Positions 1 to 8,616 of a stretch of DNA of 64,000 nucleotides are shown here, piece after piece. The number at the start of each line of letters is the position of its first letter. Positions within the stretch are counted from its first letter, which is position 1. Location of the stretch: the NCBI GenBank assembly GCA_965246945.1, contig CBDFFW010000001.1, positions 434,001 to 498,000 of the forward strand. Reading direction: 5' to 3'. The notes under the pieces were generated by a model that was not told the origin of the DNA, ran no database searches, and was given only the letters and a program-made list of their open reading frames with translations. The position numbers and the translations under genes are program-made. The DNA comes from CBDFFW01 sp965246945. GTDB lineage: Bacteria; Pseudomonadota; Alphaproteobacteria; UBA11073.

Positions 1-1578
1 ATTTGTGCGCTGTTTGATACCGGTTTATTTGTGGTCAGTGAAAGCCATGGCACTTCACCATTGGTTAGTGCGGTTGCGGCGCAGGCACGGCGTTCGAGCT
101 TAAAGGTGCATACGCCTGCTTATGTTACGCCCGATTTAATTCGCCGTTTATACCAACTTTATGACCGCGAAAAAGGCGGTAAGGTTGATAATAATTCCGT
201 TAAACGCAGTCTCGAACGCGTTTTGCAAGCAGCTGTCGATTTAAATGCCAACGATATCCATATCGAAGCATCTGAAGGCCGGACTAAAATTCAATTCCGG
301 ATTGATGGTACGCTGCGCATTTGGGAAAACTGGACCCAAGACGAAGGTGAGCGGATGTTGTCGGCCGCCTTTTCTTATGCCGATGTGGCATCCGGTGCGA
401 CAGCTAATTGGAACGAGCCCATGGCCGCTACATTGAGCCCCAGCACGGGTGAAGATAAAGTCCGCCTACCTAAATTTGTCGGCGGGGTCCGTTGTCAGTG
501 GATGCCGCTGGCCGCTGGCCGCTATCTCAATATGCGGGTGAATTACGATGGCGGCGCGATGCTAGGTGCCAATATCGAAAGCGCCGATATGGATAGCCTT
601 GGCTTTAACGAAGAACAAATGGAATTGGTTAGGCATTTGCGGAATGTGCCAGGTGCCATGCGGGTGATTGCCGGGCCAACCAACCAGGGTAAAACCACCA
701 CTTTGCGGGTGATGTTGAACCGCCGGATGTTTGAAACCGATTTAAAATTAAACTGTTTGGTGATTGAAGATCCGCCCGAAGGCGGCGTAATCGGTGCCCG
801 CCAAATTGGAGTCAGTTCTTCGACCGATGAAAAGCAGCGGCAGCGTGCTTTTATGGAAGTATTGCGCGCATCCTTACGGTTGGATCCCGATATCATCATG
901 TTGGGGGAAATTCGGGATTTTGAATCGGCCACCATGGCGTTTCGTTTGGCGTTGACCGGCCGGCAGGTTTATACCTCGCTGCACGTTTATTCAGCGCTAT
1001 CAATCCCGCAGCGAATTCGCGATTTAGGGATTGAGCCGTATTTGGTTTATGACCAAAATCTGTTGCGTGGCCTCATGTCGCAACGTTTGGGGCGTTCCAT
1101 GTGTAAAAGTTGCCGCTTGCCGTGGCGGGAAGCCATTAAGGTCAAACCGGATTGGCTTGATGCCGTGCGGCGGGCGCGTTGTGCGATGGCCTTGATGAAA
1201 TTAAATCGGCGTGAGGGTTTTGAAAAACCGGATTTAACGTCGATGACAGACCCTGATATTTCGGAAATGTATTTCCCGAATTTGGAAGGGTGCAGCAAAT
1301 GCTTTAGCGGTTACAAAGGCCGGACCGTGATGGTCGAGATTGTGGAAACTGATGCCAAATTAATGGGCATGCTTATGAAAAATCAGTTGGAAGATGCCAA
1401 GCTGTACTGGCTGTCGCCCGATGGGCAAAATGGCATATCGATGCTGTGGCACGGTATTGAGAAAATTCAGCATGGAATTTTATCGCCCCCTGATGTGGAA
1501 TTTGAATTAGGGCCCTTAATCCGTCAGCAAGAAGTGGCACATATCGAAAGTTATATCGGAGAGTTTAAACATGGCTGA
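1..1578 (+). CDS. GspE/PilB-family pilus assembly ATPase (5' partial; PilQ-like of IVb pili)
   Basis: The frame is open from base 1, so the true start lies outside the window; a GTG at 31 is the first internal candidate but the residues before it read as normal protein. The protein is a hexameric secretion/pilus extension ATPase expected on the cytoplasmic face of the inner membrane. Visible motifs are a variant Walker A, GPTNQGKTT (about nt 673-699; GPTGSGKTT is usual), a Walker B-type segment LDPDIIMLGEIRD, and the family's TGRQVYTSLH segment. Near the C-terminus are CKSC and CSKC followed by GYKGR, the zinc tetracysteine arrangement of PilB/GspE. It overlaps the GspF-like gene by 8 bp. Size and pairing resemble PilQ/PilR of the IncI1/R64 thin pilus (inference). 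A DotB/TraJ-type conjugation ATPase is less likely because those lack the tetracysteine. Confidence 0.85.
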   Translation: MCALFDTGLFVVSESHGTSPLVSAVAAQARRSSLKVHTPAYVTPDLIRRLYQLYDREKGGKVDNNSVKRSLERVLQAAVDLNANDIHIEASEGRTKIQFRIDGTLRIWENWTQDEGERMLSAAFSYADVASGATANWNEPMAATLSPSTGEDKVRLPKFVGGVRCQWMPLAAGRYLNMRVNYDGGAMLGANIESADMDSLGFNEEQMELVRHLRNVPGAMRVIAGPTNQGKTTTLRVMLNRRMFETDLKLNCLVIEDPPEGGVIGARQIGVSSSTDEKQRQRAFMEVLRASLRLDPDIIMLGEIRDFESATMAFRLALTGRQVYTSLHVYSALSIPQRIRDLGIEPYLVYDQNLLRGLMSQRLGRSMCKSCRLPWREAIKVKPDWLDAVRRARCAMALMKLNRREGFEKPDLTSMTDPDISEMYFPNLEGCSKCFSGYKGRTVMVEIVETDAKLMGMLMKNQLEDAKLYWLSPDGQNGISMLWHGIEKIQHGILSPPDVEFELGPLIRQQEVAHIESYIGEFKHG

Positions 1579-2644
1579 TCTGATATATGAAATTCAAAAG
1601 GCGCAGTTCCGCGGCAATATGAAAATGTTGCTGCGCCTATACCGCAAAATTGCCGGTATGTTACGCAACAATGAATCCCTACCGCGGGTGTTAGAGCGGA
1701 TTTGGATTTCAGCCAGTTTTAACGGCCAAAAACCCAAAGCAATTCAAGCCGTGGCCTTAAAAGAATGGCGGCAATCATTGCAGCGCGGCATGAATTTAAC
1801 TGATGCTATGGATGGCTGGGTGCCGGTGCGGCATTTAATGGTTTTAAAAGCGGGGGAAGAAGCAGGGGCCTTAGCCAAAGGTTTGGAATCGATTGAAGAA
1901 ATTGAAATCTCCGCCAAAAAAATGAAAGGCGCGATTTCTGCGGCTATTAATTATCCGATTTTTTTAACTTTATTATTATATGGAATTTTATGGGGTTTAG
2001 GTGCGCAACTGGTCAGCCAAATCCGCCAATATGCGCCAGCAGGGGTGCAAGCCAAAATTGCGGATCTGGCGGCTGTCACCGATTTCGTGATGAATTACGG
2101 ACATTTTGTTATTTTAGGCTTGGTCCTATTTTTCTTTTTCATTACCTGGACCATGCCCCGCTGGCGCGGTGAAGTACGCAAATCTTTTGATAAATTTATT
2201 CCTTATTCCTGGTACCGGATTTGGAACGGTAGTTCATTTTTAATGGGTTTATCGGCGCTGATTGAAGCACAAACGGCTTTATCTAGGGCGCTAACCATAT
2301 TGGAAAGCCAGGCCAGCCCTTGGTTGCGGGAACGCATTGCCGCCACACGGGAAGAGGTGATGCGCGGGAAAAATCTGGGCGAAGCGTTGCAATCGGCCGG
2401 TTATGATTTTCCGGATAAACTAATTGTTTACGATATGATCGTATTGGCCGAACGGTCTGATATTGCGCGGGTACTGGAAATGGTCAGCCGCGAATGGATG
2501 GAAGACCAAATTGAATTATTGAATATTCAGGGTGCCTTCGTGAAAAATTTCTTCCTGGCTTTGCTGGCCGGTGTTATCGCCTGGGCCTTCAGCAGTATTA
2601 TGGGTATTGCGCAAGGGGTTTCTGATAACCCGAATTCATTCTAA
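1571..2644 (+). CDS. GspF/PilC-family inner-membrane pilus assembly protein (PilR-like)
   Basis: This 357-residue polytopic protein is the inner-membrane platform that pairs with the ATPase encoded just upstream, whose 3' end it overlaps by 8 bp. It has the duplicated GspF layout: a cytoplasmic helical domain (about residues 15-120), two hydrophobic segments (about 125-150 and 172-196), a second cytoplasmic domain (about 210-310) and a final membrane helix (about 320-345). The length is close to PilR of IVb thin pili and somewhat shorter than typical PilC (about 400). Its stop overlaps the thiL start by one base (TAATG), suggesting translational coupling to an unrelated metabolic gene. With the PilV-like tip protein at 13544 it implies a IVb-type pilus. 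Confidence 0.87.
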   Translation: MADLIYEIQKAQFRGNMKMLLRLYRKIAGMLRNNESLPRVLERIWISASFNGQKPKAIQAVALKEWRQSLQRGMNLTDAMDGWVPVRHLMVLKAGEEAGALAKGLESIEEIEISAKKMKGAISAAINYPIFLTLLLYGILWGLGAQLVSQIRQYAPAGVQAKIADLAAVTDFVMNYGHFVILGLVLFFFFITWTMPRWRGEVRKSFDKFIPYSWYRIWNGSSFLMGLSALIEAQTALSRALTILESQASPWLRERIAATREEVMRGKNLGEALQSAGYDFPDKLIVYDMIVLAERSDIARVLEMVSREWMEDQIELLNIQGAFVKNFFLALLAGVIAWAFSSIMGIAQGVSDNPNSF

Positions 2645-3624
2645 TGCATGAAGCCGATATTATCGCGCAAGCACGGCAAAGCAGTGTGGCGGTCCAAAAT
2701 TTAATCGGCGATGATTGTGCGGTGTTACCACTGAACGACACACATATATTATTGGTAACCACCGATGCCTTTTATGAAGGCGTGCATTTTCTGCGAGATG
2801 CAATCACGCCAGCCGAATTGGCTTATAAAGCTTTAGCCGCCAATTTATCAGATTTAGCAGCGATGGGCAGCGATGCGCACGGCGCTTCGGCGTTTCTAAC
2901 CTTATGTTTACCAGCAGATCTGCCAACCGATTGGCCGCCTGAATTTTGGGCCGGTTGGCGGCAATTGGCCGAGGCAACGGGGATAACCTTAGCCGGTGGT
3001 GATACAGTGCAAGCGGCAGGGCCATTGGTCATCAGCATAACTTTAATGATACCGTGCTTAAAAACGCAGGTGAAGCACCGTGCCGCCGCCCAGGCTGGCG
3101 ATATCATCGCAGTAACCGGTACGCTCGGCGATAGTTTAGCCGGTTTGCAGCAGTTATTAAACCAGCAGCGCGACTTGCCCAAATTGATTAAGCGGCATCA
3201 TACACCACCTATTCGCCTATCAGAAGCGGCTTGGTTAGGGGCACAGCCGGCTATACGTGGGATGATGGATTTATCCGATGGGTTGCGGCGCGATTTGCCT
3301 AAATTATGTGCCGAAGCGCAATGTGGTGCCATTATAACAGTGGAACAATTACCGATTTCAATGGCGTTGCATGAATACGCAACAAAGCAGCAAATTAGTG
3401 CTGTCGATTTAGCTTATAGCGGCGGCGAAGATTATGAATTACTCTGCACCATCGCGCCCAATATGTGGCCATACATTCAACAACAATTCCAAAATGCGTT
3501 TCAGCAAACGCCATTAACAGCCATCGGCCAAATAGCTGCTGAAGCCGATATTATGCTCATTAATCAAGGTTTGCCTTATCACGCGGTGGTTGATTATGGC
3601 TTTGACCATTTCTGCGCGTCATAA
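2644..3624 (+). CDS. thiL: Thiamine-monophosphate kinase
   Basis: ThiL phosphorylates thiamine monophosphate to thiamine diphosphate using ATP, the last step of cofactor synthesis in the cytosol. The 326-residue protein shows the PurM/ThiL signatures in order: GDDCAV near the N-terminus, TTDAFYEGVHF, NLSDLAAMG, LAGGDT, VTGTLGDS, MDLSDGL, and near the C-terminus YSGGEDYELL. Length is normal. The ATG at 2644 shares one base with the upstream stop, so it is probably translated from the pilus operon's message. In alphaproteobacteria thiL usually sits with nusB and ribH, so this neighbourhood is unusual. No TPP riboswitch is visible, as expected for an internal operon position. Confidence 0.95.
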   Translation: MHEADIIAQARQSSVAVQNLIGDDCAVLPLNDTHILLVTTDAFYEGVHFLRDAITPAELAYKALAANLSDLAAMGSDAHGASAFLTLCLPADLPTDWPPEFWAGWRQLAEATGITLAGGDTVQAAGPLVISITLMIPCLKTQVKHRAAAQAGDIIAVTGTLGDSLAGLQQLLNQQRDLPKLIKRHHTPPIRLSEAAWLGAQPAIRGMMDLSDGLRRDLPKLCAEAQCGAIITVEQLPISMALHEYATKQQISAVDLAYSGGEDYELLCTIAPNMWPYIQQQFQNAFQQTPLTAIGQIAAEADIMLINQGLPYHAVVDYGFDHFCAS

Positions 3625-3663
3625 TCTATTGTATGAATGTTTAATCAAGCGTAGAGCAGAATA

Positions 3664-3945
3664 ATGGGTTTGCGATTTCATAAAAGCATTAAGTTGCTGC
3701 CAGGTGTGCATTTGAATTTAAGCAAGGGGATGCCAAGCTTATCAGTTGGCGGGCGCGGCTTATCTTACAATATTGGGGTCAAGGGTAATAAGGCGACGGT
3801 AGGTTTGCCAGGTAGCGGCGTTTCGTATTCAGATTATGAAACGCATGGCGGCAAACAAGGCCAAACGCAAAAACAGCCTTGGAAAATTTGGTTCGGTATT
3901 CTTGTATTAATTGCAGCCGTGGTGAAAATGCTGTTTTGGTCATAA
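3664..3945 (+). CDS. DUF4236 family small membrane protein
   Basis: The 93-residue product begins MGLRFHKSIKLLPGVHLN and continues with LSVGGRGLSYNIG and TVGLPGSGVSYSD, the conserved N-terminal signature of DUF4236. The family has no established function and often carries a C-terminal membrane helix, seen here at about residues 73-92. It lies 39 bp after thiL on the same strand. The gene ends at the edge of a strong hairpin shared with the convergent FlaF-like gene. Confidence 0.85.
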   Translation: MGLRFHKSIKLLPGVHLNLSKGMPSLSVGGRGLSYNIGVKGNKATVGLPGSGVSYSDYETHGGKQGQTQKQPWKIWFGILVLIAAVVKMLFWS

Positions 3946-3970
3946 AAAAGCCCAGCATTAAGCTGGGCTT
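3946..3970 (-). terminator. Intrinsic terminator for the FlaF-like gene (possibly bidirectional)
   Basis: A perfect 9-bp stem (AAGCCCAGC at 3948-3956 with GCTGGGCTT at 3962-3970) encloses a 5-nt loop. On the minus strand it is followed by a run of T residues, so it terminates transcription of the minus-strand gene at 3991-4338. The plus-strand side lacks a good T tract. Confidence 0.8.
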
Positions 3971-3990
3971 CAATACACAATTAAAGTGAA

Positions 3991-4338
3991 TTAACCCTGT
4001 TCGGCTAACCCATCGATAATCGAACGGTTGATCGACAAAATGAAATCAACATCTAAATTTTTATTCAAATTCTCGGAAATTTCGCGGATCACGGTTTGGC
4101 CAATCTCCACCAATTGTTTGCGCAATTCAGCTGGCAATTGATTTTGTTCGCTTTGCAAATCGCGCACAAAAATGGACCATAACAGTTGGATGTCAGACGC
4201 AGCTTTGGCAACACCTGCATGATCACCTTTTTGATTGGCTTCTTCCAAAGCGCTGGTGACGCGTGTGAGGATATCGCGTTCCATGGCGCGGCTTTCGCGC
4301 GGGGTGCTGGCAACAGCTGCAGCAGATTGAGCAGACAT
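3991..4338 (-). CDS. flaF: FlaF-like flagellin biosynthesis regulator
   Basis: FlaF is a small alphaproteobacterial cytosolic protein that acts with FlbT in flagellin synthesis and is proposed to help flagellin secretion. This 115-residue product matches in order: TPRESRAMERDIL near the N-terminus, LLWSIFVRDLQSEQNQLP in the middle, then ELRKQLVEIGQTV and the terminal INRSIIDGLAEQ, which corresponds to the family's INREIAAGL. A clear AGGAG lies 8 nt before the ATG. No flbT, flagellin or other flagellar gene is nearby, so it is an orphan here. The assignment is by remembered family pattern; function in this organism is unproven. Confidence 0.72.
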   Translation of the reverse strand: MSAQSAAAVASTPRESRAMERDILTRVTSALEEANQKGDHAGVAKAASDIQLLWSIFVRDLQSEQNQLPAELRKQLVEIGQTVIREISENLNKNLDVDFILSINRSIIDGLAEQG

Positions 4339-4511
4339 ATCATTAACTCCTAAAGTAGATAGGTTAACGCCAAAGCGTTAAGGACTCGTGAACTATCTAT
4401 GCCAAAAAAACCGGTATACAGCAATAAGGGATTTTTTTTAACGTCATTGCATCCTGTTCACAATTTGTTAAAGATATTTGTGGAATCATAGTTGCAAGGG
4501 AAAAAGAACTT

Positions 4512-4961
4512 ATGCCCCAAGCTTACCAGGATATTATCCACCGCGTTGAACGCCTGCATCGCCGTTTTTTGGACGTGTTGAGTATCGAATTGATCCGCCT
4601 TAAGGTGGAAGATATTAATAACGTGCAAGCGATGATTTTGTATAATATCGGCCCGGATACTTTAACGGTGGGGGAATTAACCGCCCGTGGTTATTATTTA
4701 GGCACAAATGTGTCCTATAATTTAAAGCGGTTGGTGGAAACCGAATATGTCAATCAGGAACGCTCGCTGCATGATAAACGCGCGATGCGCGTAAAGCTAA
4801 CCGATAAAGGGTTGGCATTGCGCGAAGAAGTTGAAGCAATTTTCAAGAAACATGTCGACCGTTTGGGTCAAGCCGGTGTTGATGCGGATAAATTGCCTGA
4901 GCTAGATGCACTGCTGGCGAAAATAGAGCAATTCTTCACCGCGCAATTAGCCTACGCATAA
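4512..4961 (+). CDS. MarR-family (LdtR-like) winged-helix regulator
   Basis: A 149-residue transcription factor with an N-terminal helical dimerisation region (about 1-40), a winged helix (about 40-105) and a C-terminal helix. The recognition region YLGTNVSYNLKRLVE and the wing DKRAMRVKLTDKG are typical of MarR proteins. The pattern resembles LdtR, an alphaproteobacterial regulator of L,D-transpeptidase and stress genes. Its own promoter region (4339-4511) is shared with the divergent FlaF-like gene, so autoregulation there is plausible but not shown. Confidence 0.8.
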   Translation: MPQAYQDIIHRVERLHRRFLDVLSIELIRLKVEDINNVQAMILYNIGPDTLTVGELTARGYYLGTNVSYNLKRLVETEYVNQERSLHDKRAMRVKLTDKGLALREEVEAIFKKHVDRLGQAGVDADKLPELDALLAKIEQFFTAQLAYA

Positions 4962-4975
4962 ATCTTATCGCATTT

Positions 4976-4993
4976 AAAGGGCATTGCCCCTTT
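4976..4993 (+). terminator. Weak hairpin between the MarR gene and icd
   Basis: AAAGGG (4976-4981) pairs with CCCTTT (4988-4993) around a 6-nt loop. The stem is short and no long T run follows, so it may be a weak terminator or an incidental structure. Confidence 0.3.
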
Positions 4994-5037
4994 ACGCCAT
5001 CCTGCGACTCCCATAGGTTTTCTATGAGGAGAATCCC

Positions 5038-6480
5038 ATGGTTAAAACCCCGATTACAGTTGCTTATGGTGATGGCATTGGCCCAGAAATCATGAAGGCC
5101 AGTTTGCGTATTTTGGAAGCAGGCGGGGCCGAAATTGCGCTAGAAGTGATCGAAATTGGTGAAAAAGTTTATACCCGCAACATCAGCGCGGGGATTGAAG
5201 ATGCTTCTTGGGATTCACTGCGTAAAACCAAGGTGTTTTACAAATCTCCCATCACCACACCGCAAGGAGGTGGTTTTAAATCATTAAATGTGACCGTGCG
5301 CAAAACTTTGGGCCTGTTCGCCAATGTGCGCCCATGCGTATCTTACCACCCATTTGTGCCCACGCATTTCCCGAATATGGATGTGGTGATTGTGCGGGAA
5401 AATGAAGAAGATTTATATGCGGGTATTGAATACAAATTATCGGATGAAGTTTATCAATCGGTTAAACTAATCAGCCGTCCAGGGTCTGAACGGATTGTGC
5501 GTTATGCCTTTGAATATGCCCGCCGCAACGGCCGCAAAAAAGTCACTTGTATGACCAAAGACAATATTATGAAAATGGCTGATGGCCTGTTTCATAAAGT
5601 GTTTGATGAAGTGGGCAAAGAATATTCAGATATCAAACAAGAACACTATATTATTGATATCGGCACCGCACGCATTGCCGACCGGCCGACCGATTTTGAT
5701 GTGGTGGTGACGCTGAATTTATACGGCGATATTATTTCGGATGTGGCGGCGGAAGTCACCGGCTCAGTCGGCATTGGCCCGTCTGCCAATATTGGCGAGC
5801 ATGTTTCGATGTTCGAAGCCATTCATGGCTCAGCGCCGACGATGGATCCCACTAGTGCCAACCCATCAGGTTTATTGCTGGCGGGGGTGATGATGCTGGT
5901 GCATATCGGCCAAACCGATGCTGCCGCGCGCGTGCATAATGCCTGGCTGAAAACACTAGAAGACGGTGTGCACACTAAGGATATTTACCAGGAAGGCCAA
6001 TCGACCAAAAAAGTGGGTTCAGCCGAATTTGCGGATGCAGTAATTGAACGCATGGGTCAAAGCCCAAGCAAATTACCAGTTGTCACCTATAAAGCGGCGA
6101 CAGGCAAACCCACGCCGGATATCACCCCAACAGTGGTGAGTGCCAAAAAATTGGTCGGTGTTGATCTATATGTATTTGCACCAAAAATCACACCAACTGC
6201 TTTGGCGGATAAACTGATTAAATTAAACAGCCAAGGTTTATTGCTGCAAATGATTGATAATCGCGGTGTGAAAGTGTGGCCGGATGGCAAACCAGAAACC
6301 TTTTGCACCGATAGCTTCCGCTGCCGTTACTTAGTGCCGGAAGGGACCGAACAAACCACTTATGCGGCGGTGATTGCCCTGCAAGGTGAATTCGCCAAAG
6401 CCGGCATTCCCTTCAGCAAAGTTGAAATGCTACAATATTTCGGCGCTGAGCGTGGGTTCACCCTGGGACAGGGAGAATAA
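5038..6480 (+). CDS. icd: NADP-dependent isocitrate dehydrogenase, long (Rickettsia/Thermus-type)
   Basis: The enzyme converts isocitrate to 2-oxoglutarate in the TCA cycle. The 480-residue protein starts with ITVAYGDGIGPEI, has the substrate loop region SLNVTVRK, VIVRENEEDLYAGIEY, the catalytic-metal segment LYGDIISDVAAEVTGS, and FEAIHGSAPTM. Beyond about residue 345 it carries the extra C-terminal domain of the Rickettsia/Thermus class (GVDLYVFA, then TFCTDSFRCRY), absent from the 416-residue E. coli enzyme. A GAGGAGAA Shine-Dalgarno precedes the ATG. It is probably monocistronic, with a strong hairpin after it. Confidence 0.95.
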   Translation: MVKTPITVAYGDGIGPEIMKASLRILEAGGAEIALEVIEIGEKVYTRNISAGIEDASWDSLRKTKVFYKSPITTPQGGGFKSLNVTVRKTLGLFANVRPCVSYHPFVPTHFPNMDVVIVRENEEDLYAGIEYKLSDEVYQSVKLISRPGSERIVRYAFEYARRNGRKKVTCMTKDNIMKMADGLFHKVFDEVGKEYSDIKQEHYIIDIGTARIADRPTDFDVVVTLNLYGDIISDVAAEVTGSVGIGPSANIGEHVSMFEAIHGSAPTMDPTSANPSGLLLAGVMMLVHIGQTDAAARVHNAWLKTLEDGVHTKDIYQEGQSTKKVGSAEFADAVIERMGQSPSKLPVVTYKAATGKPTPDITPTVVSAKKLVGVDLYVFAPKITPTALADKLIKLNSQGLLLQMIDNRGVKVWPDGKPETFCTDSFRCRYLVPEGTEQTTYAAVIALQGEFAKAGIPFSKVEMLQYFGAERGFTLGQGE

Positions 6481-6496
6481 CAACTATTGCGAATTA

Positions 6497-6525
6497 AAGT
6501 GACGTGTTTATAGAGCACGTCACTT
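6497..6525. terminator. Convergent hairpin between icd and the acyltransferase gene
   Basis: A perfect 10-bp stem, AAGTGACGTG (6497-6506) with CACGTCACTT (6516-6525), encloses a 9-nt loop in the 51-bp gap between convergent genes. There is no strong T tract on either strand, so bidirectional termination is likely but not certain. Confidence 0.5.
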
Positions 6526-6531
6526 GTATGG

Positions 6532-8562
6532 TTAACGATCACTGGCAGCTGTTGGCAGCCAAGTAAAAAATTTATACAAAACATAATTTACTCCATCACC
6601 GCTTAAATGATTGGCATCGCGGTAAAGCACCAAATTATCTTTAATAGCTGAGCAAGTATCCTGATTGCACAAATAAGGGATTGGATCAAAAACCTTTAAA
6701 TCTGGAAAACGGTGTTGCAGTTCCTCAATAATTTCACGGTATTTCTTCTGCCTTGCCATCAGCCGCTGTGTTGTTATACTGCAAGCAGGTAAAGCGGATT
6801 GTTTGGTTAAATATACAGGCCGTCCATCGAAACACAATGCTGGATTAAAATCCAGCTCTGGATTATCGATAAAAAAAATCACTTCTTTGTGGTTAGCCAG
6901 CAGATGTTTAATTGTGCGGGCATAGCCTTCCAAAAATATATCTGCCGCGCTTAACTCAGTAGTAACTGAATTTGGTTTTAACGGTGCTAAATGTTGTTCC
7001 ATGGGATTGCCAGCAAACTCAAAACCAGAAAAATAAATAGGTCCTTCAGAAGCCAAAATAACTGTTTTGTTATCGCCAACCACTTCATCAACTTTTTCAA
7101 ATTCGTGATGAAATTTGCCGCAATTGCTGTTTTGTTGTTTATAGTAAGAACGGACGTCGTTTAACGGCGGACAACCGCCATTACCAACATATTTAACACC
7201 ATAACCATGCTGTTTAAATATATTACTGCCACTAACTGCCAAGGCGGAGGCATGACTATCTCCCAGAATAACGATGGTTTTTTGCTCAAGCGGTGAAATG
7301 TAACAGTCATTGGTAGGGAAAGAGAGCTGCTTGCAAGCAGCAGAAGTTGGCGGCTGCCAAATCATTTGTTGGATTTTTGCCTCAAGCACTTGATGGCGAA
7401 ACGGCAGGCCATTTTGCATGTAAGTTATGAGACCAATCACAAAAACCAACACCGCGCCGCCAAGCAAAATGCTATAACGTTTGATTAACAAAGCGCGATT
7501 AACTTTTGCGGCTAACATATTTTGCGCCGGGCGTTCAACACAACACCAAGTGAAGAAAGCTAAAATGACAGCAAGACCAATGGCATAACATCTTATTTGG
7601 CTGGATGGAACTTGATTTTCCATAATTTGCGCCAGCGAAAGCAAAGGCCAATGCCATAAATAAAGTGGATAACTAATCCATCCCAAGAGCAAAGCAGCCC
7701 GATTGGATAATAAATATTTGTTGATATAAGCAGTATTCGAGGCCGCAATGATCAAAAAAGCGCCTATAACAGGAAATGTTGCACGCCAACTCGGATATAA
7801 ACTTTTGTCACTGAATTTAAATGCGGCAAAGATAATCAAAATTAAACCTAACAAGGCAGCCAAATTACACAGGCATTTTTGCCAAAATAGAACAATATTA
7901 TCATCTTTAGGTTTCAAATAAATGCAGGCTAGAAAGCCGCCAATTCCCATTTCCCATAAGCGGCCTGGCAGTAAATAAAAATCTGAAATGGCATGATGCT
8001 TTATATATAATAAATTGAAGATGAAAGAGGTAATTACAATACCCAGAATACCTATTTGTTTTAATCGCCAACGATGCAAGGCAAAAATGACCAGTGGCCA
8101 AAAAATATAAAACTGTTCTTCAACGCCTAACGACCATAAATGTAATAACGGTTTTAAGACAGCTGCTTTATCAAAATAGCCGTTTTCGCTCCATAACAAA
8201 AAGTTATTACCGAAAATCATACTAGCGCTTATATGCTTGCCCAGAGCTTGAAATTCATTAGCCAATAAGACTAGCCAGCCCAGTGCCCAAATGCTTATCA
8301 AAACAAAAATTAAAGCAGGTAAAATCCGCCGAGCCCGCCGAGCATAAAAACTTATAAATGAAAAATTATTTTCATTATATTGTTTAAGAATAATATTGGT
8401 GATTAGATAACCGGAAATTACAAAAAATATGTCAACGCCAATGAAGCCGCCAGGAATTAAGTTAGGAAAGGCATGAAAAATAACGACTAATAGAATCGCT
8501 AAACCACGCAAACCATCAATATCTGGGCGGTAATGTATACTATGTGTTTGCCCATTTTTCAT
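6532..8562 (-). CDS. OafA/YrhL-type O-acyltransferase with SGNH domain
   Basis: This 676-residue enzyme is of the class that O-acetylates surface polysaccharides. The N-terminal acyltransferase-3 domain (about residues 1-370) has the signature YRPDIDGLRGLAILLVVIFHA, followed by FFVISGYLIT and about ten hydrophobic helices. The C-terminal extracytoplasmic SGNH hydrolase-like domain (about 400-676) has GDSHA at block I and DANHLS at block V. The gene is visibly richer in A+T than its neighbours and has no polysaccharide genes beside it, consistent with acquisition by transfer. The acceptor glycan is unknown. Confidence 0.9.
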   Translation of the reverse strand: MKNGQTHSIHYRPDIDGLRGLAILLVVIFHAFPNLIPGGFIGVDIFFVISGYLITNIILKQYNENNFSFISFYARRARRILPALIFVLISIWALGWLVLLANEFQALGKHISASMIFGNNFLLWSENGYFDKAAVLKPLLHLWSLGVEEQFYIFWPLVIFALHRWRLKQIGILGIVITSFIFNLLYIKHHAISDFYLLPGRLWEMGIGGFLACIYLKPKDDNIVLFWQKCLCNLAALLGLILIIFAAFKFSDKSLYPSWRATFPVIGAFLIIAASNTAYINKYLLSNRAALLLGWISYPLYLWHWPLLSLAQIMENQVPSSQIRCYAIGLAVILAFFTWCCVERPAQNMLAAKVNRALLIKRYSILLGGAVLVFVIGLITYMQNGLPFRHQVLEAKIQQMIWQPPTSAACKQLSFPTNDCYISPLEQKTIVILGDSHASALAVSGSNIFKQHGYGVKYVGNGGCPPLNDVRSYYKQQNSNCGKFHHEFEKVDEVVGDNKTVILASEGPIYFSGFEFAGNPMEQHLAPLKPNSVTTELSAADIFLEGYARTIKHLLANHKEVIFFIDNPELDFNPALCFDGRPVYLTKQSALPACSITTQRLMARQKKYREIIEELQHRFPDLKVFDPIPYLCNQDTCSAIKDNLVLYRDANHLSGDGVNYVLYKFFTWLPTAASDR

Positions 8563-8616
8563 AAACGCAATAAAAGCGTGTTTTAATTAAATATCCAACG
8601 AAATATGTATACTGCG

